In this document: positions 54,783-63,187 of the stretch, piece after piece
How positions within the stretch are numbered: the first letter of the stretch is position 1
Layout: each line of letters begins with the position of its first letter
Made by a program: the position numbers and the translations under genes
Notes under the pieces: model-generated
Database searches by the model: none
Told to the model about the DNA's origin: nothing
The model's input: the letters and a program-made list of their open reading frames with translations, nothing else
Source: Streptococcus sp. S5
GTDB lineage: Bacteria; Bacillota; Bacilli; Lactobacillales; Streptococcaceae
DNA length: 64,000 nt
NCBI RefSeq assembly: GCF_034134805.1
Contig: NZ_CP139419.1
Location: forward strand, 1,612,001 to 1,676,000
Direction: 5' to 3'

Positions 54783-56195
54783 ATGCTATTTGATTATTCA
54801 CGTGAGCCTCATTCTGATATTGCTTTTGTGGATATGAAAAGTTTTTATGCCAGTTGTGAATGTGTCCGTCTGGGGCTCAATCCCTTGACGACTTCTCTTT
54901 GCGTCATGAGTCGAAGCGACAATTCTGCTGGCCTGATTTTAGCGAGTTCTCCCGTTTTCAAACAAGTCTTTGGCAAGAAGAATGTCAGCCGTAGCTACGA
55001 CCTACCTTTTGACCTCAAAACCAGAAAATTTAATGGCTACGTCGCCAAAAAGCAAGGATTGCCAACGGATCCAACCTTTGTTTCCTACATTGAATCCTGG
55101 GCCAAGAGGACTCTGATTGTGCCTCCACGGATGAATGCTTACATTCAGGTCAATATGGAGATTCAAAAAATCTTTCAGGAATTTGCAGCACCAGATGATA
55201 TTTTCCCTTACTCGATTGACGAAGGCTTTATCGATCTGACCTCTTCCTTAAATTATTTTATTCCAGATCCCTCCCTCTCTCGAAAGGAAAAACTGGATCT
55301 CCTTTCTGCCAGAATCCAAAAACGGATCTGGCAGGAAACTGGAATCTACTCTACCATCGGCCTCAGCAATGCCAATCCCCTTCTTGCCAAGCTAGCCTTG
55401 GACAATGAAGCTAAGCATTGCCGAAATATGCGCTCCAATTGGTCTTATGAAGATGTAGAAAGTAAGGTCTGGAAACTGCCCCAGCTCACTGATTTTTGGG
55501 GCATTGGACGTCGTACTGAAAAACGATTGCAAAAGATCGGGATCACGTCGATTGCTGAACTGGCCCAGGCTCACCCAGATCTCTTAAAGAAAGAATTCGG
55601 AGTCATGGGCCTTCAACTGTGGTTCCATGCTCATGGCATTGATGAAAGCAATGTCCACAAGCCTTATCGTCCGAAATCACGAGGCATTGGCAACTCTCAA
55701 ATCTTGCCCTATGACTACCATCTACAAACCGACATTGAACTGGTATTTCGGGAGATGGCTGAACAGGTGGCTATTCGCTTGCGACGGAAAAAAAAGAAGA
55801 CCCAGCTGGTCTCCATTCATGCCTCCTACTCCAAAATCGAGGGGCTTCCGTCCATTCACTGCCAGCAAAAGATTGAGCCTACCCAATCCACCAAGGTTTT
55901 ATCCGATACGGTTCTGCGGCTCTTTCGCTCCAAGTACGAAGGAGGCGCCATTCGGCAGATTGGTGTTTTTTATGGAGAACTTGTCGAGGAGTCTCTTCAA
56001 CTCCTTTCTCTCTTCGATGACCCAGTAGCCTTGGAAAAAGAGGAGAAACTCCAGCAGACCATTGACCGCATTCGGGATCAATTTGGCTTTACCTCTCTTC
56101 AGAAAGGCTCCTCATTACTAGAAAACTCACGCGCCATTGCACGCAGTAAACTAACAGGCGGACATTCCGCAGGAGGCTTAGATGGATTAACATGA
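54783..56195 (+). CDS. Y-family translesion DNA polymerase (UmuC/UvrX-like)
   Basis: 470 residues. The palm domain begins with EPHSDIAFVDMKSFYASCECV (catalytic Asp17) and continues to IFPYSIDEGFIDLTSSL with the second acidic pair. The helix-hairpin-helix region (FWGIGRRTEKRLQKIGITSIAELAQ) and little-finger domain follow. Such polymerases copy damaged templates with low fidelity. This UmuC-like branch, unlike DinB, is usually under a damage-responsive repressor, encoded just upstream. No UmuD is present; the S24 repressor itself may fill the regulatory role. The stop overlaps the next start (ATGA). Confidence 0.93.
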   Translation: MLFDYSREPHSDIAFVDMKSFYASCECVRLGLNPLTTSLCVMSRSDNSAGLILASSPVFKQVFGKKNVSRSYDLPFDLKTRKFNGYVAKKQGLPTDPTFVSYIESWAKRTLIVPPRMNAYIQVNMEIQKIFQEFAAPDDIFPYSIDEGFIDLTSSLNYFIPDPSLSRKEKLDLLSARIQKRIWQETGIYSTIGLSNANPLLAKLALDNEAKHCRNMRSNWSYEDVESKVWKLPQLTDFWGIGRRTEKRLQKIGITSIAELAQAHPDLLKKEFGVMGLQLWFHAHGIDESNVHKPYRPKSRGIGNSQILPYDYHLQTDIELVFREMAEQVAIRLRRKKKKTQLVSIHASYSKIEGLPSIHCQQKIEPTQSTKVLSDTVLRLFRSKYEGGAIRQIGVFYGELVEESLQLLSLFDDPVALEKEEKLQQTIDRIRDQFGFTSLQKGSSLLENSRAIARSKLTGGHSAGGLDGLT

Positions 56196-56563
56196 TTGAC
56201 CGTTCTTATCTCCCTTATCAATCCGCTCGCGAATTTCAAGATCGTGGCATGGCCAAATGGGCCGGCTTCTTTTTATCCGAACACACAACTGCCCTGCATA
56301 CAAAAGAAATTGACCGCAGTCAGCTCATGATTCTTCCACTTGCTGAACAGATCCAGCTCCTGGAGCAGGCCTTTCAACAACAAACGACGATTTCGATCAC
56401 AACTCTAGAGGGGAATCAATTTGCTACCTACACAGGTTCGATTCACACCTTATCTGCTTCTGAGGTTCTTCTCAAAAGCGATGGCCACTACCACCGTCTC
56501 CTCGTAGACTCTATCATTTTTATTGAATCTGAGGAAACAGCCTATGAAACCTATTCAAACTAA
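56192..56563 (+). CDS. YolD-like small protein of the SOS-like operon
   Basis: 123 residues, translationally coupled to the polymerase by an ATGA overlap. The N-terminus MIDRSYLPYQSAREFQDRGMAKWAGFFLSEHT matches the pattern of YolD/YqjX-type proteins (RGxxKWxxFFLxEH), which accompany UvrX-like polymerases in Firmicutes. The rest is a small beta-rich domain (ISITTLEGNQFATYTGSIHTLSASEVLLKS) that recalls SH3-like folds. Its role with the polymerase is not established. Confidence 0.75.
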   Translation: MIDRSYLPYQSAREFQDRGMAKWAGFFLSEHTTALHTKEIDRSQLMILPLAEQIQLLEQAFQQQTTISITTLEGNQFATYTGSIHTLSASEVLLKSDGHYHRLLVDSIIFIESEETAYETYSN

Positions 56564-56870
56564 ACACGAATTACAATTTGATTATTTTTCGGAGAATTAC
56601 CACCAATTTGAGACAGACTTTTACAAGTGGGCCGCTACTTCTACGCCGCTCGTCTTTTTAGAAGACGATATTCTCCACTCTATGGCAGCAGGCCAGCGAA
56701 ACTACTTTCGTCTTCACCATACTAAAAGTCGGGATCATCGAGACCATTATTTCTATTTTAAGGTTTCCACACTCTCCCAATCACCACTGACCCGTATTTA
56801 CGCTTATACAGGACATCACTTACAAAAGATAGTTCCTCATCAAACAGAGAAAAAGGATAGCTTGATCTAA
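56544..56870 (+). CDS. Small uncharacterised protein (DUF5960-like) ending the SOS-like operon
   Basis: 108 residues from ATG 56544 (MKPIQTKHELQFDYFSENYHQFETDFYKWA), with GAGG nine bases upstream; it overlaps the previous gene by 20 bases. Soluble, Tyr/His-rich, with LHHTKSRDHRDHYFYFKVSTL near residues 55-75. It resembles a small streptococcal family annotated as DUF5960, a recollection I could not check. The function is unknown, but its place suggests a part in the damage response. The terminator overlaps its stop codon. Confidence 0.7.
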   Translation: MKPIQTKHELQFDYFSENYHQFETDFYKWAATSTPLVFLEDDILHSMAAGQRNYFRLHHTKSRDHRDHYFYFKVSTLSQSPLTRIYAYTGHHLQKIVPHQTEKKDSLI

Positions 56871-56886
56871 GAAGCTATCCTTTTTC
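56851..56886 (+). terminator. Terminator of the SOS-like operon
   Basis: Thirteen-bp stem AAAAGGATAGCTT/AAGCTATCCTTTT, eight-base loop, followed by TTC. The A and T tracts allow it to work in both directions, but the opposing yebC gene also ends here. Confidence 0.9.
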
Positions 56887-56922
56887 TTGATTTATGGGAT
56901 TCACTACAGTCCTTACGAGTGA

Positions 56923-57639
56923 TTAGAATCCATCTACGTTGGTGTAGATTTTTTGTACGTCCTCGTCGTCTTCAAGAACGCTGTAAAGTTTTTCAAATGT
57001 TTCCAAATCTTCACCTGACAACTCAACTTCTGATTGAGGAATCATTTCCAATTCTGTTACTTGGAATTCTTCGACACCTGATTCACGCAAAGCAACGATT
57101 GCTTTGTGAAGATCAGTTGGAGCAGTGTAGACTGTGATCGTTCCTTCTTCTGCTTCGACATCATCTACATCCACATCTGCTTCAAGCAAAAGCTCAAAGA
57201 TGGCATCGGCATCATCACCAGCAAAGACGATAACTCCCTTGTTGTCAAAGAGGTAAGATACAGAACCGGAAGCTCCCATGTTCCCACCGTTTTTACCAAA
57301 AGCAGCACGGACATTGGCAGCTGTACGGTTAACGTTTGAAGTCAAAGTATCAACGATCAACATCGAACCATTTGGTCCAAATCCTTCGTAACGTCCTTCT
57401 GTAAAGGTTTCGTCAGTGTTTCCTTTTGCCTTATCAATCGCTTTATCAATCACGTGTTTTGGCACTTGCGCTTGTTTCGCACGGTCAATAACGAATCTCA
57501 AAGCAGTATTTAGTTCTGGATCTGGTTCACCCTTTTTAGCAGCTACATAGATCTCCACACCAAATTTGGCATACACTTTTGAGTTGGCACCATCTTTGGC
57601 AGTTTTCTTGGCAACAATATTGGCCCATTTACGTCCCAT
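56923..57639 (-). CDS. yebC: YebC/PmpR family protein
   Basis: 238 residues, full length. The three-domain fold starts [44 protein letters not shown] and contains [44 protein letters not shown] and the acidic C-terminal domain. Long annotated as a transcriptional regulator; more recent work ties YebC-type proteins to translation of difficult (proline-rich) sequences. The N-terminus (GRKWANI rather than AGHSKWANI) marks the YeeN-like branch found in streptococci. It is monocistronic. Confidence 0.94.
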   Translation of the reverse strand: MGRKWANIVAKKTAKDGANSKVYAKFGVEIYVAAKKGEPDPELNTALRFVIDRAKQAQVPKHVIDKAIDKAKGNTDETFTEGRYEGFGPNGSMLIVDTLTSNVNRTAANVRAAFGKNGGNMGASGSVSYLFDNKGVIVFAGDDADAIFELLLEADVDVDDVEAEEGTITVYTAPTDLHKAIVALRESGVEEFQVTELEMIPQSEVELSGEDLETFEKLYSVLEDDEDVQKIYTNVDGF

Positions 57640-57791
57640 GAGGATTCTCCTTAAATTTTTTCAAATTATTTTCAATCTTTAACATTATATCACAAATCAT
57701 CGAAGTTAGACTAGATTTTTCTATTTTTAGCAAGGGGATTCTATAGGAATTTTCTTCGAGTTCTGAATTTTAAATAGCTATCCTAACTATC

Positions 57792-57835
57792 AAAAAGCTC
57801 CTCTTTTAAAGACTTAATAATGATCTTTAAAAGAG
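57792..57835 (-). terminator. Terminator after yoeB
   Basis: Minus-strand perfect 12-bp stem CTCTTTTAAAGA/TCTTTAAAAGAG (57801-57812, 57824-57835) with the yoeB stop codon in its loop, then GAGCTTTTTG. Confidence 0.75.
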
Positions 57836-58068
57836 AGGAAAGCGACACCTGACTCATCTAGCATATAAATCAGGCGATTCTCTGCATCAATCCGTCTTGA
57901 CCATGCTCCTTGAAAGTCATATTTCAAGGGCTCAGGCTTACCAATCCCAGCAAATGGGTCCCTTTGGATCTCTTTGATAAGGCTATTGATTCGCTTCAGT
58001 GTTTTTTTGTCCTGACTTTGCCAGTAACAATAATCCTTCCAGGCATCTTCTGTAAACTTGAGTAACAT
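57814..58068 (-). CDS. yoeB: YoeB-family mRNA interferase toxin
   Basis: 84 residues, the exact length of YoeB. The RelE-fold toxin binds the ribosomal A site and cuts mRNA after the start codon. The catalytic set of E. coli YoeB is conserved at the same numbers: Glu46, Arg65, His83 and Tyr84 (C-terminal FKDHY). Other typical stretches are DAWKDYCYWQSQDKKTLKRIN and WSRRIDAENRLIYML. It follows the antitoxin by three bases. The toxin appears intact. Confidence 0.96.
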   Translation of the reverse strand: MLLKFTEDAWKDYCYWQSQDKKTLKRINSLIKEIQRDPFAGIGKPEPLKYDFQGAWSRRIDAENRLIYMLDESGVAFLSFKDHY

Positions 58069-58071
58069 CTG

Positions 58072-58326
58072 TTACCCCTCAATCTCATGGAGTTGAACCT
58101 GACCAGCTCGGACTTCTGCCATGCCCCGCAAGACCTTATCTGACAATTCCTTGTTCTGAGCTAGTCTCAGGGTTTCTTGTAGGCTGTCCCACTCGCTCTT
58201 AGAGATGACCACAATATCTTCGTCTGGATTCTTATTCACGACCGTCAAAGGCTCAAACTCATCATTCACCTTCTTCATATAATCCTTCAAATGATTGCGG
58301 AATGTTGAATAAACGACTGCTTCCAT
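58072..58326 (-). CDS. yefM: YefM-family antitoxin
   Basis: 84 residues from ATG 58326 (MEAVVYSTFRNHLKDYMKKVNDEFEPLTV), chosen because GAGG lies seven bases upstream; the ATG two codons earlier is too close. The Phd/YefM N-terminal domain binds the operator (VVISKSEWDSLQETLRL is typical), and the disordered C-terminus (VRAGQVQLHEIEG) wraps the toxin. It neutralises YoeB and represses the pair. A TGTACA palindrome lies just upstream. Confidence 0.95.
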   Translation of the reverse strand: MEAVVYSTFRNHLKDYMKKVNDEFEPLTVVNKNPDEDIVVISKSEWDSLQETLRLAQNKELSDKVLRGMAEVRAGQVQLHEIEG

Positions 58327-58356
58327 TGCCATACCTCATTCTACCTCTTTTCTTTT

Positions 58357-58400
58357 ATTATACATGAAAAAGAAAAACTTGTCAGGAACTTGTACAAGTT
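58357..58400 (-). promoter_or_regulatory. yefM-yoeB promoter and operator
   Basis: Minus strand: -35 CTGACA (58380-58385), 17-bp spacer, -10 TATAAT (58357-58362). Directly upstream is the perfect palindrome AACTTGTACAAGTT (58387-58400), with the TGTACA core known for YefM-YoeB operators. A half copy (AACTTGTCA, 58377-58384 region) overlaps the -35. Confidence 0.82.
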
Positions 58401-58443
58401 TTTCCCTCTCCACTTAATTATTCGTAAAAAAGCTTCTAAATTT

Positions 58444-58487
58444 GGTAAAAAAATCTACTGTCTAAAAGGAATTTTTAGACAGTAGAT
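58444..58487 (-). terminator. Terminator after tmcAL
   Basis: Perfect 15-bp stem (58453-58467 with 58473-58487, arm ATCTACTGTCTAAAA), followed on the minus strand by TTTTTTTACC. It lies about 90 bases past the stop codon. Confidence 0.92.
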
Positions 58488-58576
58488 AAATATTGTTTCC
58501 GTGCATCATAAACTTCTTACCTTATGTGACAAAAACACCTTTATTTTTGGGGAAAAGGAGATTTCCGTGAGACATT

Positions 58577-59671
58577 TTATTCTTCCACTCTCACTGGCAC
58601 CCGCCCCCAGATCTGTTCTGGCAATTGGGGATGCCCTAGTTGATACACCTGATCCGCTTGTTGGGTCAAACTGTCCCAAGGTTCCTTACCAATTCGAGTC
58701 ACAATTTCTACTGATTTTTTCAAGCCTTTGAGGTGGGCTTGCCCCTTTGCGGAAAATCCTAAGACATGAATGGCGTCGGGAAGAGCTTGATCCATCGCCC
58801 CTACCAAGATGTAGGTCAAGATGCGGCGGACACGAGCCTTGGTATAGCGCTTGGTTGCGACTTTCTCCACTAGGTCTTCCACAGAGTTAGCACTTCGAAT
58901 CGCATCCTTTATCCGATGGGCCAGTTCTTCATTGACTTGAAAAATCTGTGTCAGATCCGGATGTGTTAGGATTTGATAACGGAGCAGTTGGTCATAATCC
59001 TCCCAAGATACCTGTGGAGCCGACTGAAAGAGTTGGCTATTGGGCATGAATTTAGCGACAAAGTCCTGATCTTCCTTGTGTAGGCGTAGACTAGTCGCAG
59101 AAGCATAGGCCGCCTCTTTTTCTTCTGAATGGTAGCCTGCACCTTGCCGTTGGATAGCCTTGAGCGCAATCCCCTTCCCAGCACAGGCCTTGGCATAAGC
59201 CAAGCCCAGGATATGATTGGGAGTATCTCCTGTGAACTCCACTCCAGCAAAGGTTTCCCACATTTTTTGGGTCTTTTGTGGATAGGATAAATCTTCTGGA
59301 AGACTTCGCAGGAAAGCTTCCATTTCCGCTTCTTTCTCCGAATAAACAGTCGCAATCGCTTGGTAATCTAAGACCTCTTCTGTCCCAAAAGTCAATTGGT
59401 CGATTCCTAGACGGGACAAGATTTCTACTGCTCCCTTGGCAAAATGATCAGCCGACTGAACAGCCACGAGAAAGGGGAGCTCGACCACCAGATCTGCTCC
59501 ATTTTCCAACGCCATCTGCGCGCGAATCCACTTGTCTACAATGGCAGGCTCGCCACGTTGAACAAAATTCCCAGACATGACCACAATCTTCAGCCCTTCT
59601 GCCTGTTCCAGCAAGTACTTGTGACCATTGTGAAAGGGATTAAATTCTGCAATAATTCCTGTAACTGTCAT
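58577..59671 (-). CDS. tmcAL: tRNA-Met cytidine acetate ligase TmcAL
   Basis: 364 residues. TmcAL activates acetate with ATP and acetylates the wobble cytidine (C34) of elongator tRNA-Met, a Firmicutes alternative to TmcA. The nucleotidyltransferase motif is [20 protein letters not shown] (HxGH, about 5-24). Further marks: [49 protein letters not shown] and [13 protein letters not shown]. Older annotations call it a nucleotidyltransferase (YlbM). It is the last gene of the yqeH-to-tmcAL set, six bases after the methyltransferase gene. Confidence 0.94.
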   Translation of the reverse strand: MTVTGIIAEFNPFHNGHKYLLEQAEGLKIVVMSGNFVQRGEPAIVDKWIRAQMALENGADLVVELPFLVAVQSADHFAKGAVEILSRLGIDQLTFGTEEVLDYQAIATVYSEKEAEMEAFLRSLPEDLSYPQKTQKMWETFAGVEFTGDTPNHILGLAYAKACAGKGIALKAIQRQGAGYHSEEKEAAYASATSLRLHKEDQDFVAKFMPNSQLFQSAPQVSWEDYDQLLRYQILTHPDLTQIFQVNEELAHRIKDAIRSANSVEDLVEKVATKRYTKARVRRILTYILVGAMDQALPDAIHVLGFSAKGQAHLKGLKKSVEIVTRIGKEPWDSLTQQADQVYQLGHPQLPEQIWGRVPVRVEE

Positions 59672-59677
59672 GCTATC

Positions 59678-60424
59678 CTACTTCTGTGCTACAAAAAACC
59701 AACGTTTGCTGGTCTTTGTTGGCTCTTTGTCTTCAAAGTCTGCATAGAGTTTAAAGGATTTAAAGCCAGCCTGCTCCAATAAGATGTCATAGGTTAAAAC
59801 TTCATAGGTGCGTTCCTCATGAACTTCATCGTGCCGACTAAAGCTGCCATCCTCTTCTTGGACAAAGAAGGTCAGCTCATGGACGATCGAGTGAGGGGCT
59901 GCATCCTCATAGGTATCCCAGAGCATGGCAAAGTCTTCTGCATTCTCGTGGTAAGAGTAGCCTGGGAACATCTCATCCGTTTGATAGGTCGAATGGACAT
60001 CAAAGATAAAGACTCCGTCCTCATTGAGGGCATTATACACTTCTTTAAAGACATCTCCTACTTCCACCTCGTCCTGCATATAGCAGATAGAATCCGAGTA
60101 GCAGGTCACGAAATCATAAGTGCCTGCTTGCGAGAGATCCAACATATTCCCCTCGATAAAATCAATCTTCTGCTTGGCTGAAGCAGCTCTTTTTTCAGCA
60201 ATTTTCAGCATGTCAGCACTCAGGTCTAACCCTGTCACATCAAACCCAGCTTGAGAAAAGCGAACAGACTGAATCCCTGTCCCACAAGCCAATTCTAGCA
60301 ATTTTTTCCGGTCCTTACTTTTAGGAAGATGCCGGAGGGAAAAATCCGTCCATAAGTCATACAGACTATCATCCATGACCGCATCGTAGACCGCCGCAAA
60401 CGTTTCATAAGTCGCCATATTCAT
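59678..60424 (-). CDS. SAM-dependent methyltransferase (YqeM-like)
   Basis: 248 residues from ATG 60424, or 246 from the ATG two codons later; neither has a good ribosome site. The class I fold has motif I LLELACGTGIQSVRFSQAGFDVTGLDLSADML (about 41-72), FIEGNMLDL and motif IV VTCYSDSICYMQDE. YqeM homologs always sit in the yqeH-nadD-yqeK-rsfS cluster; the substrate is unknown. A 317-bp structured gap separates it from rsfS, unlike the tight spacing of the rest of the set. Confidence 0.88.
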   Translation of the reverse strand: MNMATYETFAAVYDAVMDDSLYDLWTDFSLRHLPKSKDRKKLLELACGTGIQSVRFSQAGFDVTGLDLSADMLKIAEKRAASAKQKIDFIEGNMLDLSQAGTYDFVTCYSDSICYMQDEVEVGDVFKEVYNALNEDGVFIFDVHSTYQTDEMFPGYSYHENAEDFAMLWDTYEDAAPHSIVHELTFFVQEEDGSFSRHDEVHEERTYEVLTYDILLEQAGFKSFKLYADFEDKEPTKTSKRWFFVAQK

Positions 60425-60705
60425 GATACCAAGTCCGCCCGTAATCCGTTAGAAAATTAGGAGCACGACGATGGAGCTAAGCTCCAAGGAGAGCTATCTA
60501 TTTTCCGAGGAGTACAGGACGGGTTCAAATCCTTTCTAAGATACAAAGAGCCTTAAAAGCATAGAGAAAATAGGAAACTTTCTGCCCTATCGTCAGATAC
60601 AAAGGAAGTTACTCTTTTTCTCACAGCTTTTAGCTCGTGTTCAATTATCAAACCAACTAAACACGAGGCTCCATCCTTTCTTTCCGTAGAATTTTCAATT
60701 TAACC
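60425..60705. other. Intergenic gap with nested inverted repeats, no gene seen
   Basis: No credible coding frame. The segment 60448-60512 holds nested inverted repeats around TGGAGCTAAGCTCCA, flanked by TTAGAAAAT and ATTTTCCGA arms. Further on, GAGC..TAAAAGC (60548-60560) pairs with GCTTTTAGCTC, and CTCGTGTT with AACACGAG (about 60634-60667). GGTTCAAATCC near 60521 resembles a tRNA T-arm, but no cloverleaf can be built. It interrupts an otherwise compact gene set and may be a degraded repeat or an RNA. Confidence 0.45.
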
Positions 60706-60735
60706 AACAAAACTCAGTTGCTACCAACTGAGTTT
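60706..60735 (-). terminator. Terminator after rsfS
   Basis: Perfect 11-bp stem AAACTCAGTTG/CAACTGAGTTT (60710-60720, 60725-60735), followed on the minus strand by TGTTGG. The T run is short, so partial readthrough to the next gene is possible. Confidence 0.8.
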
Positions 60736-60741
60736 ACCTGC

Positions 60742-61095
60742 TTATGCTAGGGCTGCTGAAAGATCGACAGCACTTGCTTCGTGCCATAGCTTTTCTAGGT
60801 TATAGTGGGCACGCATTTCTTCTGAGAAGACATGGACCACCACACTACCTAAGTCAAGAAGGACCCAACCTCCAGCTGAATCACCTTCGACGTGGCTGGC
60901 ATTGCCACCAGCTTCAACGACCTTCTCGCGAATATTTTCAGCGATAGCCTCCAATTGACGGCTATTCATAGAGCTTGCGATGACAAAGTAGTCTGTCACG
61001 CTGGTTAAGCTTTGAACATCCAAAGCTACAATGTCTTCTGCACGCTTTTCATCTGCTGCTTTGACAACTAGTTCAAGTAGTTCTTTTTCTTTCAT
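60742..61095 (-). CDS. rsfS: Ribosome silencing factor RsfS
   Basis: 117 residues from ATG 61095 ([26 protein letters not shown]), with AAAGAGGA upstream; the longer frame has no ribosome site. RsfS binds ribosomal protein L14 (uL14) and blocks subunit joining when nutrients are short. Family marks: [27 protein letters not shown] and [29 protein letters not shown]. It belongs to the yqeH-nadD-yqeK-rsfS cluster of ribosome and NAD genes. Confidence 0.96.
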   Translation of the reverse strand: MKEKELLELVVKAADEKRAEDIVALDVQSLTSVTDYFVIASSMNSRQLEAIAENIREKVVEAGGNASHVEGDSAGGWVLLDLGSVVVHVFSEEMRAHYNLEKLWHEASAVDLSAALA

Positions 61096-61109
61096 GTAAT
61101 CCTCTTTCC

Positions 61110-61610
61110 TTAAAAAATTGATTTGTAATCTAAGACATCCGCAAAACGTTCTGCCCAAATATTTTCATAAAATTCATTAAGCGTTTCTGCTGGAATATCC
61201 TCTCCATCAAAGGTTGTGACAGCTCCTTCTGGAATGACCAGCTTGTAGCCATATTCAAATCCCACTTTGACGGATGTATCGACACAATATTCTGTCTGCA
61301 TACCACACAGGACCAGTTGTTCAATCCCTTGTTGATCCAAGTATTCTTTTAATCCTGTCTCTTTAAATATGCTATTGTATCGCTTCTGAAACACCTTCTC
61401 ATCTGCCTGCCTCTTCAACAAGGGCGATAATTGCCAATCTTCCGAGGTTAAAGCCTCTGGCGTTTCAATATGCTGCATGTAGATGATTTCAATCTGCTGT
61501 TTTCTTGCCTGATCTTGCAAATAAGCAATCTTCTCTAAGAGCTTATCTGTCTCAAAACCTGTCTCCACTAAGATATTTTGTACATCAATAATGATAAAAG
61601 CTGTCTTCAC
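61110..61610 (-). CDS. Isochorismatase-family cysteine hydrolase
   Basis: 166 residues from a GTG at 61610, with AGGAG six bases upstream; it starts directly after the yqeK stop codon. The catalytic triad of the family is visible: Asp9 (FIIIDVQN), Lys76 ([10 protein letters not shown]) and Cys109 ([14 protein letters not shown]). Such enzymes hydrolyse amides or vinyl ethers; nicotinamidase is possible given the adjacent nadD, but the zinc-ligand pattern of nicotinamidases is not clear. Exact substrate unknown. Confidence 0.9.
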   Translation of the reverse strand: MKTAFIIIDVQNILVETGFETDKLLEKIAYLQDQARKQQIEIIYMQHIETPEALTSEDWQLSPLLKRQADEKVFQKRYNSIFKETGLKEYLDQQGIEQLVLCGMQTEYCVDTSVKVGFEYGYKLVIPEGAVTTFDGEDIPAETLNEFYENIWAERFADVLDYKSIF

Positions 61611-62207
61611 TCACTGCTCCTCTTTCAAATACTTCACAAAGGCGTTATAGGTTTCAAGGGTTTGGGGATAAATGGGCAATCCTTGGTGGGCCAGATGTTC
61701 GACTGTGCGAGCCGTCTCATAGGCCACGGCACGATCCAAAGAGACTTGAGCGATGTCACGTGCTTGATCTACCCCTGGGAAGGACCTGTTGTGCTCAATG
61801 TAATCTGCCACATAGACAATCTTGTCTAAGGTCGACATCTGTCCACTCCCCACAGTGTGAATCTCAATACTGCGAAGAATGGCTGGATCTGTCAGTCCGA
61901 GGTCTTCTTGGATCTTGTAAATCCCGACCATCCCATGCCAGACATTGTTCCCCCAGTTTTTTAATGCTGGATCCAGCTCATAGCGATCGATCAAGTCCAG
62001 AAATTCCTGATCTGATAATTTCTTGGCGTAGTCATGTAACAAACCTGCTAGTCCAGCCTGCTCTTCATCTGCTCCATAGCGTTTGGCCAAGTCACGCGCA
62101 GCCTTCTCAACCCCTAAACAGTGAGTTAGCCGCTTTTCTGGCAGGATTTGACGCATTTTTTCAAGCAAGACCTCACGAGAAAAGCCTAGATAGTTTTCAT
62201 AGGTCAT
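61611..62207 (-). CDS. yqeK: YqeK HD-domain Ap4A hydrolase
   Basis: 198 residues. The HD phosphohydrolase pattern runs H...HD...[44 protein letters not shown] and [19 protein letters not shown]. YqeK symmetrically hydrolyses diadenosine tetraphosphate, with an iron centre, in Firmicutes. The ATGA overlap with nadD couples the two. The C-terminus runs to EEQ, directly followed by the GTG of the next gene. Confidence 0.94.
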   Translation of the reverse strand: MTYENYLGFSREVLLEKMRQILPEKRLTHCLGVEKAARDLAKRYGADEEQAGLAGLLHDYAKKLSDQEFLDLIDRYELDPALKNWGNNVWHGMVGIYKIQEDLGLTDPAILRSIEIHTVGSGQMSTLDKIVYVADYIEHNRSFPGVDQARDIAQVSLDRAVAYETARTVEHLAHQGLPIYPQTLETYNAFVKYLKEEQ

Positions 62208-62836
62208 TGATACAATCCTTCTTTCTTGATGTAGTCCAAGACTGGTTTTGGCAACATAAAATTCGGCGTCCGACCCTTGGTTACAAAATCACGCACCATA
62301 CTAGAGGAGATGTCCATTAGAGGAACATCCACCCAGATCACCGGATAAGAAGTCCCTGCCTTATAGCGTGGTCGCTGTACCCCGACAAATTGCACAATCT
62401 CCACCAATTCATCGATGCGGTGCCATTTTGGTAAATAATCCACCATATCTGCACCAATGATGAAGTAATAATCTGTGTCTGGATCCCGTTCATTGAGCAA
62501 GAGCATGGTGTCGTAGGTATAGGAAATCCCTTTACGCTCGAGCTCGATCGTCTCGATCTCCAGACCTTCAATGCCTTCAATGGCTAATTCCAGCATCTTA
62601 AGGCGATGGTGCTCTGCAATCGTCCCCTTGGCATCGACATGCGGTGGCTCATACTCAGGCATCAAGAGCACCTTATCTAACCCTAATTGTTGGCGCACTT
62701 GATCCGCAACGACCAAATGGGCATTGTGGACCGGATTGAAATTTCCACCCAAAATACCAACTTGTTTGCGTTTCTTGTCTTTGATCTCTGGCTCTAACTC
62801 TACCTTGGTAAAGGGAGTCAATAGTTCAATTGCCAT
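62204..62836 (-). CDS. nadD: Nicotinate-nucleotide adenylyltransferase NadD
   Basis: 210 residues. NadD joins nicotinate mononucleotide with ATP to form deamido-NAD. The nucleotidyltransferase site is [28 protein letters not shown] (about 26-53, HxxH as HNAH), and the C-terminal [28 protein letters not shown] has the conserved SxTxxR equivalent SSSMVR. An extra N-terminal stretch of about 25 residues ([23 protein letters not shown]) is typical of streptococci. It precedes yqeK and follows yhbY. Confidence 0.96.
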   Translation of the reverse strand: MAIELLTPFTKVELEPEIKDKKRKQVGILGGNFNPVHNAHLVVADQVRQQLGLDKVLLMPEYEPPHVDAKGTIAEHHRLKMLELAIEGIEGLEIETIELERKGISYTYDTMLLLNERDPDTDYYFIIGADMVDYLPKWHRIDELVEIVQFVGVQRPRYKAGTSYPVIWVDVPLMDISSSMVRDFVTKGRTPNFMLPKPVLDYIKKEGLYQ

Positions 62837-62857
62837 AGGTTTGCTCTCCTCGATGTC

Positions 62858-63169
62858 CTAAATTTCTTTTACCTTCGCTGAAATTTTACGATTTTCTTTT
62901 TTGCTTGATTGTTTGAACAAGATGAGAATCCGACCAATCTTTTGGACCGTTTCCACACCGATTTCTTCTTCCAAGATTTCTGCTACTTCATGGATGTTCT
63001 CATCCGTATTTTGAAGAAGAGTCACCTTGATCAGTTCGCGCGCATCTAGCGCTTGGCGCACACTGGTTTTGATTTGGTCATTGAGCCCGTTTTTCCCGAT
63101 TTGGATAATGGGTTTGAGGCTGTGGGCTTGGCTGTTGAGGAAAGCCCGTTGTTTAGATGTTAATGTCAT
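62858..63169 (-). CDS. yhbY: YhbY family RNA-binding (CRM) protein
   Basis: 103 residues, a single CRM domain that binds pre-50S particles. Marks: LTSKQRAFLNSQAHSLKPIIQIGKNGLNDQIKTSVRQALDARELIKVTLL (about 2-52), with the loop IGKNGLND corresponding to the GxxG motif. The tail is Lys-rich. It lies between yqeH and nadD as in other Firmicutes, but the gap to yqeH is 222 bp here and holds a structured element. Confidence 0.94.
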   Translation of the reverse strand: MTLTSKQRAFLNSQAHSLKPIIQIGKNGLNDQIKTSVRQALDARELIKVTLLQNTDENIHEVAEILEEEIGVETVQKIGRILILFKQSSKKENRKISAKVKEI

Positions 63170-63187
63170 ATTTTTACTTCCTTTTTT

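Noticed and set aside
60500-60541. Possible tRNA from GGTTCAAATCC
   Set aside because: The flanking bases do not pair as a T-stem, and no anticodon or acceptor arm can be built on either strand.
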